This document shows, piece after piece, positions 40,848 to 52,652 of a stretch of DNA of 64,000 bases. The position numbers and the translations under genes were made by a program. The stretch lies in NCBI RefSeq assembly GCF_022919215.1, contig NZ_CP095046.1:558001-622000 (forward strand), read 5' to 3'. The DNA is from Hymenobacter cellulosilyticus. Its GTDB lineage: Bacteria; Bacteroidota; Bacteroidia; Cytophagales; Hymenobacteraceae. Under the pieces are notes generated by a model. That model was not told where the DNA came from. It did not search any database and saw only the letters and a program-made list of their open reading frames with translations. Numbering within the stretch: the stretch's first letter is position 1; each line of letters opens with the position of its first letter.

Positions 40848-41669
40848 TTACCCCACCGGCTGCTTTTCTTCTCCGCCTGGCTTGCGCTTCGGCATCTTGG
40901 GCATAGTCATGTGGCGGGGCACATTGAAGAGCCACGAGGTAATAAGCGGCACCACAAAGCAGCCTACGGTGACGAGCGTCAGGCCTACATCGGCGCCGTG
41001 GCTGCCCAGGAAGGTGCTGAAGGGGTGGTTGGGCAGATAATGCTCGAACAAGCTCAGCATCAGCTTCAGGCCCAGAATGCCGATAACCAGAAAGGCCGCC
41101 GTTTCCAGAAACGGGTACTTGGCCATGAGCAGCACAAAGGCCTGGGCCACCAGCCGCATGGCCAGAATACCGATAAACACGCCCAGGCAGATCAGAATCA
41201 GGTTGTCGGTAAAGGCGACGACGGCAAACACGTTGTCGATGCTGAAGGCCAGGTCCATGAGCTCAATCAGCGCTACCGTGGCCCAGAACTTGCCGAACAG
41301 GCCCAAGGTGCGCTTGTAAAGCCAGCTTTTGTCCTTGTCGATTTCGTCCTCGTCGTCCGAGGAATAAGAGCGTTTGGGCTTGAACTGGTTGTAGGCCAGG
41401 TACAGCAGATAAAGGCCACCCAGAGGCTTGAGAAACCAGAACTCAATCAGAAAAGAGGCAAACAGAATGCACAGGCCCCGAAACACGTAAGCCCCGATGA
41501 TGCCGTAACGCAACGCCTTCTGCCGCTGCTCCTTGGGCAAGTCGCCGACCATGGTGGCCAGCACCGCCGCATTATCTACCGACAACAGGCTCTCGATAAT
41601 GACCAGGTTGCCGACAATAGCCGCGGCGGCTAGCGGATTATCGAGAATTTGTTGAACGTGTGGATTCAT
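40848..41669 (-). CDS. TerC-family integral membrane protein
   Basis: 273 residues with about seven membrane segments. Family signatures: ESLLSVDNAAVLATMVGDLP near the N-terminus and DLAFSIDNVFAVVAF in the middle, both with the intramembrane Asp-Asn pairs. An acidic loop (SSDDEDEIDKDKS) lies between the halves. TerC/Alx-like proteins are linked to manganese efflux and metal stress. It stands alone; there is no yybP-ykoY-like riboswitch that I can recognise in its upstream 230 bases. Confidence 0.88.
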   Translation of the reverse strand: MNPHVQQILDNPLAAAAIVGNLVIIESLLSVDNAAVLATMVGDLPKEQRQKALRYGIIGAYVFRGLCILFASFLIEFWFLKPLGGLYLLYLAYNQFKPKRSYSSDDEDEIDKDKSWLYKRTLGLFGKFWATVALIELMDLAFSIDNVFAVVAFTDNLILICLGVFIGILAMRLVAQAFVLLMAKYPFLETAAFLVIGILGLKLMLSLFEHYLPNHPFSTFLGSHGADVGLTLVTVGCFVVPLITSWLFNVPRHMTMPKMPKRKPGGEEKQPVG

Positions 41670-41899
41670 AAGAACAAGGAAAAGACAGTCGGCTACTCTG
41701 ATACGGCACTAGGCAGCTACGCGGTTGCCGGCGTAAACAAAGGTAGAATACCTCAGTAAAACGCATCAGCCACCTTAAAAACCTGTGCCGCCATGGGTCA
41801 GCTGCTGTTTGGGCTACTGCTGCCCGAAACAACTCATCAACTAACCCGACCCCAGCCCGTAAGTTCGTCCGCACGCGTTAATCACCGCTTACTTCTTCC

Positions 41900-42628
41900 A
41901 TGATAGTAAACCTTACCCCCGACGGCTGGCAGATTATCTACCAGCAGGCCCACGCCCTGCTCGCGGCCCAGCTGGCCTGGCAGTGGCAGCCCTTTGGCCC
42001 CACCGACCGGTGGGTGGGTTTGCTGGCTGCCATTGCCCAGCACGACGACGAGCAGGAACACTGGGACGGCCACTACGGCCTCACGCCGGCCGGAGCCCCC
42101 GCCAACTTTACCATGAAGGAATTCTCCCTGCCCCAGGCCACCGGCGTAATGCGGGCCGCCCGCTTCCAGGGACAGTGGCGCAGCCTGCTCACCAGCATGC
42201 ACATGAGCTTCCTCTACGAAAGCCTACGCGGCCAGCAGCCCGAAACCGACCAGTTCCTCGACGAGCAGAAAGCCTGTCAGCAGCGCTGGCGCCGGGCCTT
42301 GCACATTACCAAGGCCGAAGCTCAGCAAGCCTATGACCTGATGCAGTGGTGCGACCGGCTCAGCCTGATTCTGTGCCGGCAGGAGTTGCCCGAAATGGGC
42401 CGCCACCTCGAAATCAGTACCGGCCCCGACGGGCAGCGCCACGAGGTAGCCCAGCCCGCCACCGGGGGCCCGGTCACGATTACGCCCTGGCCGTTTGCGG
42501 CCAAGGAATTCTCCGTAAGCGTGGAAGCCTGCCAGCTAAGTCAGTTGCAGTTCAAGGACGACGAGGAACTAAGCGAAGCCATCCGCCAGGCCCCAATCGT
42601 GACGCTGCGCTGGGACTTTGCCAAATAA
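41900..42628 (+). CDS. DUF3891 family protein
   Basis: 242 residues. HD-like pattern: QQAHALLAAQLAW, then AIAQHDDEQEHWDGHYGL, with conserved His and Asp, and later HMSFLYESLRG and LMQWCDRLSLILCR. This is the layout of DUF3891 (HD-domain-like) proteins of unknown function. It converges with the lipoprotein gene at 42632. Confidence 0.75.
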   Translation: MIVNLTPDGWQIIYQQAHALLAAQLAWQWQPFGPTDRWVGLLAAIAQHDDEQEHWDGHYGLTPAGAPANFTMKEFSLPQATGVMRAARFQGQWRSLLTSMHMSFLYESLRGQQPETDQFLDEQKACQQRWRRALHITKAEAQQAYDLMQWCDRLSLILCRQELPEMGRHLEISTGPDGQRHEVAQPATGGPVTITPWPFAAKEFSVSVEACQLSQLQFKDDEELSEAIRQAPIVTLRWDFAK

Positions 42629-42631
42629 AGT

Positions 42632-43468
42632 CTACTCCAGCCGCGCAATGGGCGCCGGGTTCTGCATCACGCCTGCCGGCACGGTGGTGCTGGCCGTAAT
42701 GTGGCCCAGGCGGCGGCCATCTTTGCCGTCGGTGCGGTCGGCGGCCAGCTTCAGGGGGCCGTACTGCTTGTACTCGGTCCAGCGGCGGCGAAAGGCGGGC
42801 TGGGCGTCGGTGGCCTTGGGGAAGTAAGCCCACTCTTCCACCAGCTTGGTTTTGGGGTTGATGTAGACTTCGTACTTGTTGTCGGGCGTCACGCCTACGT
42901 TTTTGAAGGTCATGTTGAGCACCTCGGCCGGAGAACCGTCCATGAGCTGACCCGCGCCCTTGTAGGTGAGCGTCACGCCCGAGTCCTTGAGCTTGAAGGG
43001 CATCAGCAGCCACCAGGAGTTGTTGACCCAAATCGGGTACATCCGGTCCAGCAGCTTCTTGCCCTTCTCGGTGGTCGAAATGTCCTGCCCCTTGCTGTAG
43101 GTATGGCCCTGCTTGGTGTTGAGGTTATACACGGCCACCAGCGTGTCTTTCTGCCAGCGGAAGTCGCCGGTGTGCTTGTCCCAGAGCTGGTAGGAGCCGT
43201 CCAGAAAATCCCAGCCCAGCAGGCGGGTTTGCTGCCAGGCCGGGTAGCCGCCCATGTTTTGCATCACCGTGTCGGCCCAGGCTTGGGCGCGGGCGTCAGA
43301 GCCGGCCTGGTCGAAGCCCGGCGCAGTAGGGTAGCTCAGTACCTTGCCAGTGGCCTCAGTTGTGCCGGCGGGCAGCGTTTTGGAGGAAGTGCAGGCGCTG
43401 GGGCCGGTGAGCAGCAGGGCCAGGCCAGTGCCGAGCAGCAACGACAGGAAGGAACGGGAAAGAATCAT
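42632..43468 (-). CDS. Predicted lipoprotein of unknown function
   Basis: 278 residues. Signal peptide with a lipobox-like SAC at ~26 (LALLLTGPSACTSSK). The rest is beta-rich and Trp/Tyr-rich with no enzymatic motif; the pattern (WDKHTGDFRWQKDTLVAVYN, INPKTKLVEEWAYFPK) recalls outer-membrane lipoproteins with a LolA-like fold in Bacteroidota. It is divergent from the YihY-like gene. Confidence 0.7.
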   Translation of the reverse strand: MILSRSFLSLLLGTGLALLLTGPSACTSSKTLPAGTTEATGKVLSYPTAPGFDQAGSDARAQAWADTVMQNMGGYPAWQQTRLLGWDFLDGSYQLWDKHTGDFRWQKDTLVAVYNLNTKQGHTYSKGQDISTTEKGKKLLDRMYPIWVNNSWWLLMPFKLKDSGVTLTYKGAGQLMDGSPAEVLNMTFKNVGVTPDNKYEVYINPKTKLVEEWAYFPKATDAQPAFRRRWTEYKQYGPLKLAADRTDGKDGRRLGHITASTTVPAGVMQNPAPIARLE

Positions 43469-43615
43469 GGGGCAGAGTAGATGGGACGACGGGGCATTTG
43501 CGCCCGGCTAAAGCTAGCAACTGTACGCATACCGGATGGTTTTGGTCAGCTCAACTAAACGCCGCGGCCGGTAGCCCGTACTAACTCGTACTTACTCCTT
43601 CCAGCTTTCCGCCCC

Positions 43616-44584
43616 ATGGCCACACACTACCGCTTCTCCGATATTGTCGGTATCCTTAAAACCACGGCCAGCGAGTTTATGACCAATAACTCGTTCCGGC
43701 ACGCCGCGGCCCTGTCCTACTACACCATTTTCTCGCTGCCGCCCCTGCTGCTCATTGTCATTACGGTAGCCAGCTCCATGTATGGCACCGAGGCCGTGAC
43801 GGGCCAGGTCTACGGGCAGATGCGGGGCTTTCTGGGCGCCGACTCGGCCAAGTTTCTGCAGGATTCCATTGCCGAGTTCACCAAGCAGCAGAAAAGCGGC
43901 GTGGCTTCCATCATCGGCATCGGGGCGCTGATTTTTGCTGCCACCACGTTCTTTGTGACGCTGCAGGAAAGCATCAACGACATCTGGAACCTGAAAGTAA
44001 AGCCCCGCAACGGCATCTGGCAGTTTGTGCGCGACCGGCTGCTTTCCTTCGGCCTGATCTTGAGCGTGGCCTTGCTGCTGCTTATTTCCTTTGTGGTAAG
44101 CGCCGTGCTGAGCGCCTTCACGGGCCAGCTGCAGCAGTGGTTTCCCGAAATCGGCGTGGTCGTTATTCGCCTTGTCGACTTTATTTTGTCGCTGGCCGTC
44201 ACGTCCCTGCTTTTCGCCCTGATTTACCGCTTTCTGCCCGATGCCATTATCCGCTGGCGCGACGTGGGCATCGGGGCCTTTATCACGGCCCTGCTTTTTG
44301 TGCTGGGCAAATTCCTGATTGCCTTCTACATTGCCAAGGCTGATCCGGGCTCGGCTTTCGGGGCCGCCGGCTCGGCCATTGTGCTGCTGGTCTGGGTTAA
44401 CTACTCGGCGCTTATCATCTTCTTCGGGGCCGAGTTTACCCAGGAGTTTGCCGACGCCTTTGGTCAGAAAGTGCAGCCCAAGCACCACGCCGTGCGCATC
44501 GAAACCCGGGAAGTGCCCGAGGGCGAAACCAAGGAGGAAATCAGCACCGGCCGGCCCCGCTCTACGGGCCGCTTCAAAAGCTAG
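43616..44584 (+). CDS. YihY/BrkB-like inner membrane protein
   Basis: 322 residues with about six membrane segments. Family signatures: NNSFRHAAALSYYTIFSLPPLLL near the N-terminus, FVTLQESINDIWNLK and, near the end, GSAFGAAGSAIVLLVWVNYS. Formerly labelled ribonuclease BN, but members have no proven nuclease activity. The C-terminal tail is charged and cytoplasmic. Role unknown. Confidence 0.87.
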   Translation: MATHYRFSDIVGILKTTASEFMTNNSFRHAAALSYYTIFSLPPLLLIVITVASSMYGTEAVTGQVYGQMRGFLGADSAKFLQDSIAEFTKQQKSGVASIIGIGALIFAATTFFVTLQESINDIWNLKVKPRNGIWQFVRDRLLSFGLILSVALLLLISFVVSAVLSAFTGQLQQWFPEIGVVVIRLVDFILSLAVTSLLFALIYRFLPDAIIRWRDVGIGAFITALLFVLGKFLIAFYIAKADPGSAFGAAGSAIVLLVWVNYSALIIFFGAEFTQEFADAFGQKVQPKHHAVRIETREVPEGETKEEISTGRPRSTGRFKS

Positions 44585-44680
44585 GCTTACCACTCGGGCA
44601 ACTAAGTCTGTCTGCCAACTCGCACTTACTGTTGACTTTCAACACCATTTATCAGGGGCGCTACGCTACTTTTGCCCTTG

Positions 44681-45490
44681 ATGAAAAGTGTTATCCTTCG
44701 GGTCGTGTTGCTGCTCGCTTGTTGCGGCCAATTCTTTACCGGCTTTGCCCAAACTAGCGCCCAAGCCGCCCGGCCCGGAGGTGCCCCCGCCGATACGGTG
44801 GCGGGTGAGGCCCGCATCACGCGCTTGTTTACCCAAAGGCTTTGCGAGCAGATAGACCTGGAAAGCCGCCATCAGGATTTCTCGGTGCTGACGAAGGCTC
44901 AGGGTATGGGGTTGTTGCAGGATATGCTAACGAACGTCATCATTCGGGATTCAACCGAATTCAATACGTTTGTTCTGCGGGCATCTAGTGAGGATGCGGC
45001 GGTTCAGCGCCTTTCGATAAACGCAGTGCTGGGTCTGCGCACGGTTTGCCCACTGGCGAACAAGCTGCTGGTTCAGCTGGGCATTCAGATGACTAACCTC
45101 GATACCAACTTATCGGCTTCCCAGCAACAGATTGTCCGCACCGTAGCGTTGGACCTATGCGGGCAGATGGCTGCGCTGAATTCTGTCCAGGCCTTCAGCC
45201 GCCGCTTGCCAACTGAACGGCTGGAACTATATTATCAAGCCCGGATTGCTGCTATAAGGCGTCATGGGCAGACTATCCTCATTGCCTTCGGCGACGAACT
45301 GCTGAACGATGCGCGGCTGGAAGACAACATGTGGCTTAATGTTGACCAAGTGATGTTCGAGGAATGCCCCGACCTCACCGGTCTCTTACGGGTGGATCGG
45401 GGCATGGCAAATCTGCAAAAGCAATCGAAGGAACCAGAGCCCGCTCAGCCTACCAAGGCAACCCCTGCCCGGCGCGGCCACAAAAAGTAG
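44681..45490 (+). CDS. Secreted protein with duplicated Cys-containing domain (paralogue A)
   Basis: 269 residues from the ATG at 44681. Signal peptide (VVLLLACCGQFFTGFAQ). Two repeats of a helical unit: RITRLFTQRLCEQIDLE... ending LRTVCPLANKLL, and QIVRTVALDLCGQMAALN... ending FEECPDLTGLL. Each has one Cys in the first helix and a Cys-Pro at its end, suggesting a disulfide per unit. A basic Pro/Ala tail ends the protein. The next gene encodes a paralogue. I do not recognise the family. Confidence 0.65.
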   Translation: MKSVILRVVLLLACCGQFFTGFAQTSAQAARPGGAPADTVAGEARITRLFTQRLCEQIDLESRHQDFSVLTKAQGMGLLQDMLTNVIIRDSTEFNTFVLRASSEDAAVQRLSINAVLGLRTVCPLANKLLVQLGIQMTNLDTNLSASQQQIVRTVALDLCGQMAALNSVQAFSRRLPTERLELYYQARIAAIRRHGQTILIAFGDELLNDARLEDNMWLNVDQVMFEECPDLTGLLRVDRGMANLQKQSKEPEPAQPTKATPARRGHKK

Positions 45491-45714
45491 CTACCCCGGG
45501 CCAATGAGGTGTTCCGTAGTTGATTTTGTAACGACTTGGCGGCTGCGCACATCCGGCTTCTGTTCTAACACTACTCGCCAAACTCATGCACCGATGCTGT
45601 CGGTGGTTACCCTCAATCTACTTCTCTACTCATAGTCCATTACCCGCAAGCATCCCAGCCGTTTCTTACGAGGCCGGCGCTGACAGTGGCCTTCGACTAT
45701 ACTACCTTTGCCGG

Positions 45715-46410
45715 ATGCAGAAACTGATAGTTACCCTGATATTATTCGTGAGCCTGTGTACGGTTGGTCAGCGGGCCCAGGCCCAGACGACAGCCTTAAG
45801 CGACAGTCTGACCGAGAAGAAAATTATTCAGACAGTGGGGGCCGATATGTGCCGGCAGCTGACGGCGGAAAATGCCAAGCAGCCCCTCGAAAATCTTACA
45901 GCCCAGGAAGCCCAGCAGCTCTTCGTGCGCCTCATCATGAGCAGCGCCTCGACTAGTCCGGAGCTGGTTACGGCTCTGACCAGTAACCCGGCCGGTGCCA
46001 ACAAATACGGAGAAATCCTTGGGAAGAAAATTGGGCTGTGGCTGCTAAAGGAGTGTCCTATCACGCAGCCGCTGTTTATGAAAATGGGCGCGCAGGAAAT
46101 CAGCAAAAAGCAGCCGATACCTGCCGCCGAAGCTAAGATCCTGCAGCCGATGGCTGTAGAAGTCTGCCACGACCTGGAAGCCCGCCAGAAAAAGCAGGAC
46201 TTGAACGCCCTCACGCCCGAAAAACGGTCGGAGGTGCTGCAGGAAGTAGTGCAGAAAAGCATGAAGGCTCACGCCAAGGAGCTTACCCAGCAGTACGGCG
46301 CCGACATCTTCCTCGACTCGGAACGTATGCGGGCTGTGGGCACCAAGCTCGGCCTGCAAATGGGCACGCAATGCCCAAACATTCTGATGATGCTGGCCAA
46401 CGTCAAGTAA
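45715..46410 (+). CDS. Secreted protein with duplicated Cys-containing domain (paralogue B)
   Basis: 231 residues from the ATG at 45715; an in-frame start at 45586 adds a stretch without family resemblance before the clear signal peptide (LIVTLILFVSLCTVGQRAQAQ). Two repeats as in its neighbour: IIQTVGADMCRQL... ending LLKECPITQPL, and ILQPMAVEVCHDL... ending MGTQCPNILM. The pair arose by tandem duplication of a gene already duplicated inside. Exported to the periplasm; function unknown. A strong terminator follows. Confidence 0.65.
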   Translation: MQKLIVTLILFVSLCTVGQRAQAQTTALSDSLTEKKIIQTVGADMCRQLTAENAKQPLENLTAQEAQQLFVRLIMSSASTSPELVTALTSNPAGANKYGEILGKKIGLWLLKECPITQPLFMKMGAQEISKKQPIPAAEAKILQPMAVEVCHDLEARQKKQDLNALTPEKRSEVLQEVVQKSMKAHAKELTQQYGADIFLDSERMRAVGTKLGLQMGTQCPNILMMLANVK

Positions 46411-46431
46411 CGCTGACATTCAACCTCAAAT

Positions 46432-46474
46432 GCCACACGGCCCGCTCTCTGCCATAGAAAGCGGGCCGTGTGGC
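46432..46474. terminator. Bidirectional terminator
   Basis: Stem GCCACACGGCCCGCT/AGCGGGCCGTGTGGC with an inner TCT/AGA pairing, between paralogue B and the convergent rlmN. Confidence 0.88.
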
Positions 46475-46500
46475 GTTCGGTAGTATTCTGGTTGGAAGGA

Positions 46501-47571
46501 CTACGCCAACTCGGCTTTTTCCTTTACCGCCAGCTGTCCGCAGGCGGCATCAATGTCTTTACCGCGGGAGCGGCGGATGTTGGTTTGCACGCCGCGGTCG
46601 GCCAGAAACTTGTGGAAGGCCGTGATTTTGTCGGCTTCCGCGTTCTGGTAGCTGGCGTTTTCGATGGGGTTGTACTCAATCAAATTCACCTTGCAGGGCA
46701 GCCACTTCGAAATCTGGTAGAGCTCGGCGGCGTCCTCCAGCGTGTCGTTGAAGTTCTCGAACACGATGTATTCGTAGGTGACTTTGCGGCCAGTTTTCTG
46801 GTGGTAGTACTGCAGCGCGTCCTTCAGCGCGGCCAGGGAGTTGGCCTCGTTGATGGGCATAATCTCGTTGCGCTTCACGTCGTTGGGGGCGTGCAACGAG
46901 AGGGCCAGATTAGCCTTCACATCGTCGTCGGCCAGCTTCTTGATCATCTTGGCAATGCCGGCGGTGCTAATCGTAATGCGGCGTGGGGCCATGTTCAGGC
47001 CGTCGGGGGCGGTGATGCGCTCCACGCTCTTTACCACGTTGGCGTAGTTGAGCAGCGGCTCGCCCATGCCCATGTACACGATGTTGGTGAGCGGCGTGCC
47101 ATACTGGGCCTCGCACTGCTCCCGGATGCGCACCACCTGGTCGTAGATTTCGGCCGCGTCCAGGTTGCGCTTGCGCTCCATGTAGCCCGTAGCGCAAAAC
47201 TTACACGTGAGCGAGCAGCCCACCTGCGAGGAAATGCAGGCCGTCATGCGCGTGTCGTGCGGGATGAGCACGCCCTCCACGATGTTGCCGTCGTGCAGCC
47301 GGAAGGCCGACTTGATGGTGCCGTCGTTGCTGAGTTGTTGATTCTGAACCGTCACGCCGTTGATGACGAAGTGCTTGGCCAGCAACTCGCGAGTGGCCAG
47401 GGAAATGTTGTTCATTTCCTCAAACGAGGCCGCGGTATTCTTCCACAGCCACTCCAGCACCTGCTTGGCGCGGAAGGGTTTTTCGCCGTGCTCCACCATA
47501 AAGGCTTTGAGCTCGTCGGGGGTGAGTTTGCGGATGTCGCGCTTGGAAACAACGGGCAGGTCAATCATCAT
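46501..47571 (-). CDS. rlmN: 23S rRNA (adenine2503-C2)-methyltransferase
   Basis: 356 residues. Radical SAM enzyme that methylates A2503 of 23S rRNA (and a tRNA adenine). Cluster motif CKFCATGY in GCSLTCKFCATG, the GMGEPLLNY motif, and the late catalytic Cys in a CGQLA-type end are present. Typical length. Divergent from the thiamine operon. Confidence 0.94.
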   Translation of the reverse strand: MMIDLPVVSKRDIRKLTPDELKAFMVEHGEKPFRAKQVLEWLWKNTAASFEEMNNISLATRELLAKHFVINGVTVQNQQLSNDGTIKSAFRLHDGNIVEGVLIPHDTRMTACISSQVGCSLTCKFCATGYMERKRNLDAAEIYDQVVRIREQCEAQYGTPLTNIVYMGMGEPLLNYANVVKSVERITAPDGLNMAPRRITISTAGIAKMIKKLADDDVKANLALSLHAPNDVKRNEIMPINEANSLAALKDALQYYHQKTGRKVTYEYIVFENFNDTLEDAAELYQISKWLPCKVNLIEYNPIENASYQNAEADKITAFHKFLADRGVQTNIRRSRGKDIDAACGQLAVKEKAELA

Positions 47572-47666
47572 AACTGCAAAGATACTATAGCGGAAGCCGA
47601 AGATGTGCGTCCTATCTGCTAGAACATTGTCTAACCCGCTGACGCTGAAAAAAGTGCCGCCTTTTG

Positions 47667-47829
47667 CCTGTCATTGCGAGCAAAGCGAAGCAATCCGTCC
47701 TCTGCGCAATACGAAATGACCTTTACCCAGAAAGCCTTTCCTGTTATAACGGTGAAGGCTTATCAAGTTAGAGGGCCCGGCACATTTCAGAGGATGGATT
47801 GCTCCGTCGTCCCTCCTCGCAATGACAGG
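47667..47829. repeat. Long imperfect palindromic element upstream of TPP riboswitch
   Basis: End arms CCTGTCATTGCGAG at 47667-47680 and its complement at 47816-47829; inner GCAATCC at 47690 pairs with GGATTGC near 47797. The family differs in sequence from the elements at 50227 and 52529 but has the same plan. It is typical of the non-coding dispersed repeats seen in this kind of genome. Confidence 0.75.
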
Positions 47830-47904
47830 GAAAGAAAGCACGGATTGCAACATCATAATTTCGCAACCTCGCCATTTCACAAATTCCCTTACCTTGCCGG
47901 CATA

Positions 47905-47985
47905 AACTTTAGGGGTGTTCTGCTACGCGGGACTGAGAAATACCCTTGGAACCTGATCCAGGTAATGCTGGCGAAGGGAAAAGTG
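47905..47985 (+). promoter_or_regulatory. TPP riboswitch (THI element)
   Basis: Contains the conserved parts in order: AGGGGTG, CTGAGA followed by AATACCCTT, GAACCTGATC and, after GGTAATGCTGGCG, AAGGGAA. These match the thiamine pyrophosphate-binding junction. It is about 90 bases before thiS and should repress the operon when TPP is plentiful. Confidence 0.95.
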
Positions 47986-48073
47986 ACCAGAAACGGGACG
48001 CTCTGTGCCCGTGGCGTACGCCGTCCTATCGTTTATTGTTCTGACTCCATCAACCTGCTACTCTGCTTGTTGC

Positions 48074-50189
<2,116 letters not shown>

Positions 50190-50226
50190 ACGCTTAGTCG
50201 CTGCCGGCTAAGCCGCCCTTCATGCT

Positions 50227-50307
50227 GAGCCTTCGCGAGACATCTTGCCTGCAGTGGTAATCAGCTAGCATTGCAACGAGGCCAGGCGAGATGTCTCGCG
50301 AAGGCTC
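50227..50307. repeat. Intergenic imperfect palindrome (thiC-thiD)
   Basis: 24-base arms at 50227-50250 and 50284-50307 with one mismatch (GAGCCTTCGCGAGACATCT core), then CGACATGACG and a T run. Same family as 52529-52627. It sits inside the operon and could act as a partial terminator or mRNA processing site. Confidence 0.85.
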
Positions 50308-50335
50308 GACATGACGTTCTTTTTTACCAACTCCG

Positions 50336-51115
50336 ATGCCCACAACCCGCCCGTACGCCCTGAGCATAGCCGGCTTCGACCCCAGCGCCGGGGCCGGCCT
50401 GCTGGCCGACTGCAAGACGCTGGAAGCTCACGGCGTATATGGGCTGGGCGTATGCACGGCCCTGACAGTGCAGAACGACATAACTTTTGAGCGGGTGAAC
50501 TGGGTGCCGCTGGCCGATATCCAGGACCAGATCGGGCTGTTGCTGGAGCGTTTTCCGGTCGACTACATCAAGATCGGGCTGTTTGAGAGTCTAGCGAAGC
50601 TGCTGGAGCTGCTGCGGTGGCTGCGGCAGCTGCGCCCGGCCGCCTGCATCGTCTGGGACCCGGTGCTGAAGGCTACGGCCGGCTACGAGTTTCACCAGCA
50701 TCCCGATTGGAAGCTGGTGCTGAAGCTGCTGGCTGAGTGTACGCTCATCACCCCGAATCTGCCGGAGATGCTACGGCTGTGGCCGGCAACTTCGGCCGAG
50801 GCTGCCGCTGCCGACGCGGCCATGTTTTGTCCCGTGCTGCTTAAAGGCGGCCACGGCAGCGGCCATGAGGCCGTGGACACGCTGTTTTTTGATGGGGAGA
50901 ACTACCACTTTACCCAGCCCCGCCTGCCCCACGGCGAAAAGCACGGCAGCGGCTGCGTGCTGTCGGCCGCTGTTCTGGCGCAGCTGGCTTTAGGAAACTC
51001 CTTGCCCGACGCCTGCCGGCTGGGCAAGCACTACACCACCACCTTTCTGGCCAGCAACGACACGCTGCTCGGCTACCACTCTCTTCCTCTTTCTCCGCCG
51101 TATGCAGATCAGTAA
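50336..51115 (+). CDS. thiD: Hydroxymethylpyrimidine (phospho)kinase ThiD
   Basis: 259 residues. Ribokinase fold: SIAGFDPSAGAGLLADCKTL at the start, DPVLKATAG in the middle and KHGSGCVLSAAV with the catalytic Asp/Gly region near the end. It phosphorylates HMP-P to HMP-PP. Its end overlaps thiE by 14 bases. Confidence 0.9.
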   Translation: MPTTRPYALSIAGFDPSAGAGLLADCKTLEAHGVYGLGVCTALTVQNDITFERVNWVPLADIQDQIGLLLERFPVDYIKIGLFESLAKLLELLRWLRQLRPAACIVWDPVLKATAGYEFHQHPDWKLVLKLLAECTLITPNLPEMLRLWPATSAEAAAADAAMFCPVLLKGGHGSGHEAVDTLFFDGENYHFTQPRLPHGEKHGSGCVLSAAVLAQLALGNSLPDACRLGKHYTTTFLASNDTLLGYHSLPLSPPYADQ

Positions 51116-51722
51116 CCTTCATTTCATAACCAACCGGCCCGAGCACGCCGAGCAGGCCTGCCGCGGCGGAGTGCGCTGGGTGCAGCTCCGGGTGAAAAAT
51201 GCGGCTCCCAACCACTGGAAGCAACTGGCCCTAAACACCCAGGCCGTGTGCCAACGCTACGGCGCCACGCTTATCATCAACGACAACCCCGCACTGGCCC
51301 TGGCAATCGGAGCCGACGGCGTGCACCTGGGCAAGCAGGATATGCCCGCGGCTGAGGCCCGGGCGCTGCTAGGACCTGATAAAATCCTGGGTGGTACGGC
51401 CAACACTTTCGAGGACATTGAGCAGCTGGTGCAGGCCGGCGTCGACTACATCGGGCTGGGGCCTTTCCGTTTTACGACTACCAAGGAAAAGCTAAGCCCT
51501 ATTCTGGGGCTGGAAGGCTACACGGACATTCTCGAGCAATGCGCAGCAGCGGGCTTCACAGTGCCCATTATCGGCATTGGCGGCATAACGTTGGCCGACG
51601 TGAAAGCGCTGCAGCTCACCGGCCTGCACGGCGTGGCCATATCGGGCGCCATTGCCAACACGGACGACCTACCCAGCGCGGCCGCACAGTTTGTCAACTA
51701 CTTGCAGGAGCTTACCCTATGA
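51102..51722 (+). CDS. thiE: Thiamine phosphate synthase ThiE
   Basis: 206 residues, TIM barrel. It joins HMP-PP and thiazole phosphate. Motifs [38 protein letters not shown] and [10 protein letters not shown] are visible. It overlaps thiD and, by 4 bases (ATGA), thiG. Confidence 0.92.
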   Translation: MQISNLHFITNRPEHAEQACRGGVRWVQLRVKNAAPNHWKQLALNTQAVCQRYGATLIINDNPALALAIGADGVHLGKQDMPAAEARALLGPDKILGGTANTFEDIEQLVQAGVDYIGLGPFRFTTTKEKLSPILGLEGYTDILEQCAAAGFTVPIIGIGGITLADVKALQLTGLHGVAISGAIANTDDLPSAAAQFVNYLQELTL

Positions 51723-52491
51723 AAACTCAACCATTGGTTATTGCCGGCCGCACGTTTTCGTCCCGCCTGTTTACCGGCACGGGCAAGTTCAGCTCGGCCG
51801 CATTGATGGAAGAAGCCCTGCTGGCCTCCGGCTCGGAGCTGGTGACGGTGGCTTTGAAGCGCGTCGACGTGACTTCGGCCGAAGACGACCTGCTCCGCCA
51901 CCTGGGTCACGCGCAGTTCAGCCTCCTGCCCAACACCTCCGGGGTGCGCACGGCCAAGGAAGCCGTGTTTGCCGCCCAATTGGCCCGCGAGGCCCTGGAA
52001 ACTGATTGGCTCAAGCTCGAAATTCACCCCGACCCCAAGTACCTGCTGCCCGACCCGGTTGAAACCCTTAAGGCGGCCGAGGAGCTGGTGAAGCTGGGCT
52101 TTGTGGTGCTGCCCTACGTTCACGCCGACCCGGTGCTGTGCAAGCGCCTGGAGGAAGTGGGCGTGGCCGCCGTGATGCCCTGGGCGCCCCCATCGGTTCC
52201 AACAAAGGCCTGCTGACCCGCGAATTCCTGGAAATCATCATAAGCCAGAGCCGGGTGCCGGTGGTAGTCGACGCCGGCATTGGGGCCCCCTCGCACGCCG
52301 CCGCGGCCCTGGAAATGGGTGCCGACGCGGTACTGGTGAATACCGCCATAGCCGTGGCCGGGCGGCCGGTGGCCATGGCCCACGCCTTCCGCCTGGCCGT
52401 GGAAGCCGGCCGCCTGGCCTACGAAGCCAAGCTCGCCGCCCCGGTAACGCACGCCGTAGCCAGCTCCCCACTCACGGCCTTTCTGGATTAG
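51719..52491 (+). CDS. thiG: Thiazole synthase ThiG (one apparent base deletion)
   Basis: About 258 residues. It forms the thiazole ring from DXP, dehydroglycine and ThiS sulfur. Start [20 protein letters not shown] and later [29 protein letters not shown] and [20 protein letters not shown] are family marks. The frame breaks at the C run 52178-52180; one C restores [14 protein letters not shown]. Confidence 0.92.
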
Positions 52492-52528
52492 CGAATAGTT
52501 GTTGGTTGGCAATTTTAACCTTAAGAAC

Positions 52529-52627
52529 GTCATGTCGACCGTAGGGAGACATCTCGCCTGCAATGGTGGTAATCTAATTACTCCTCCTACATCAGCACGC
52601 GAGATGTCTCCCTGCGGTCGACATGAC
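52529..52627. repeat. Intergenic imperfect palindrome (thiG-thiH)
   Basis: 29-base arms at 52529-52557 and 52599-52627 with one mismatch (GTCATGTCGACC and GGGAGACATCTCGC parts), followed by a T run. Clear sister of 50227-50307, with a similar CCTGCA(A/G)TGGT centre. Confidence 0.9.
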
Positions 52628-52652
52628 CGCCTTTTTTTAACCTACCTCACCC

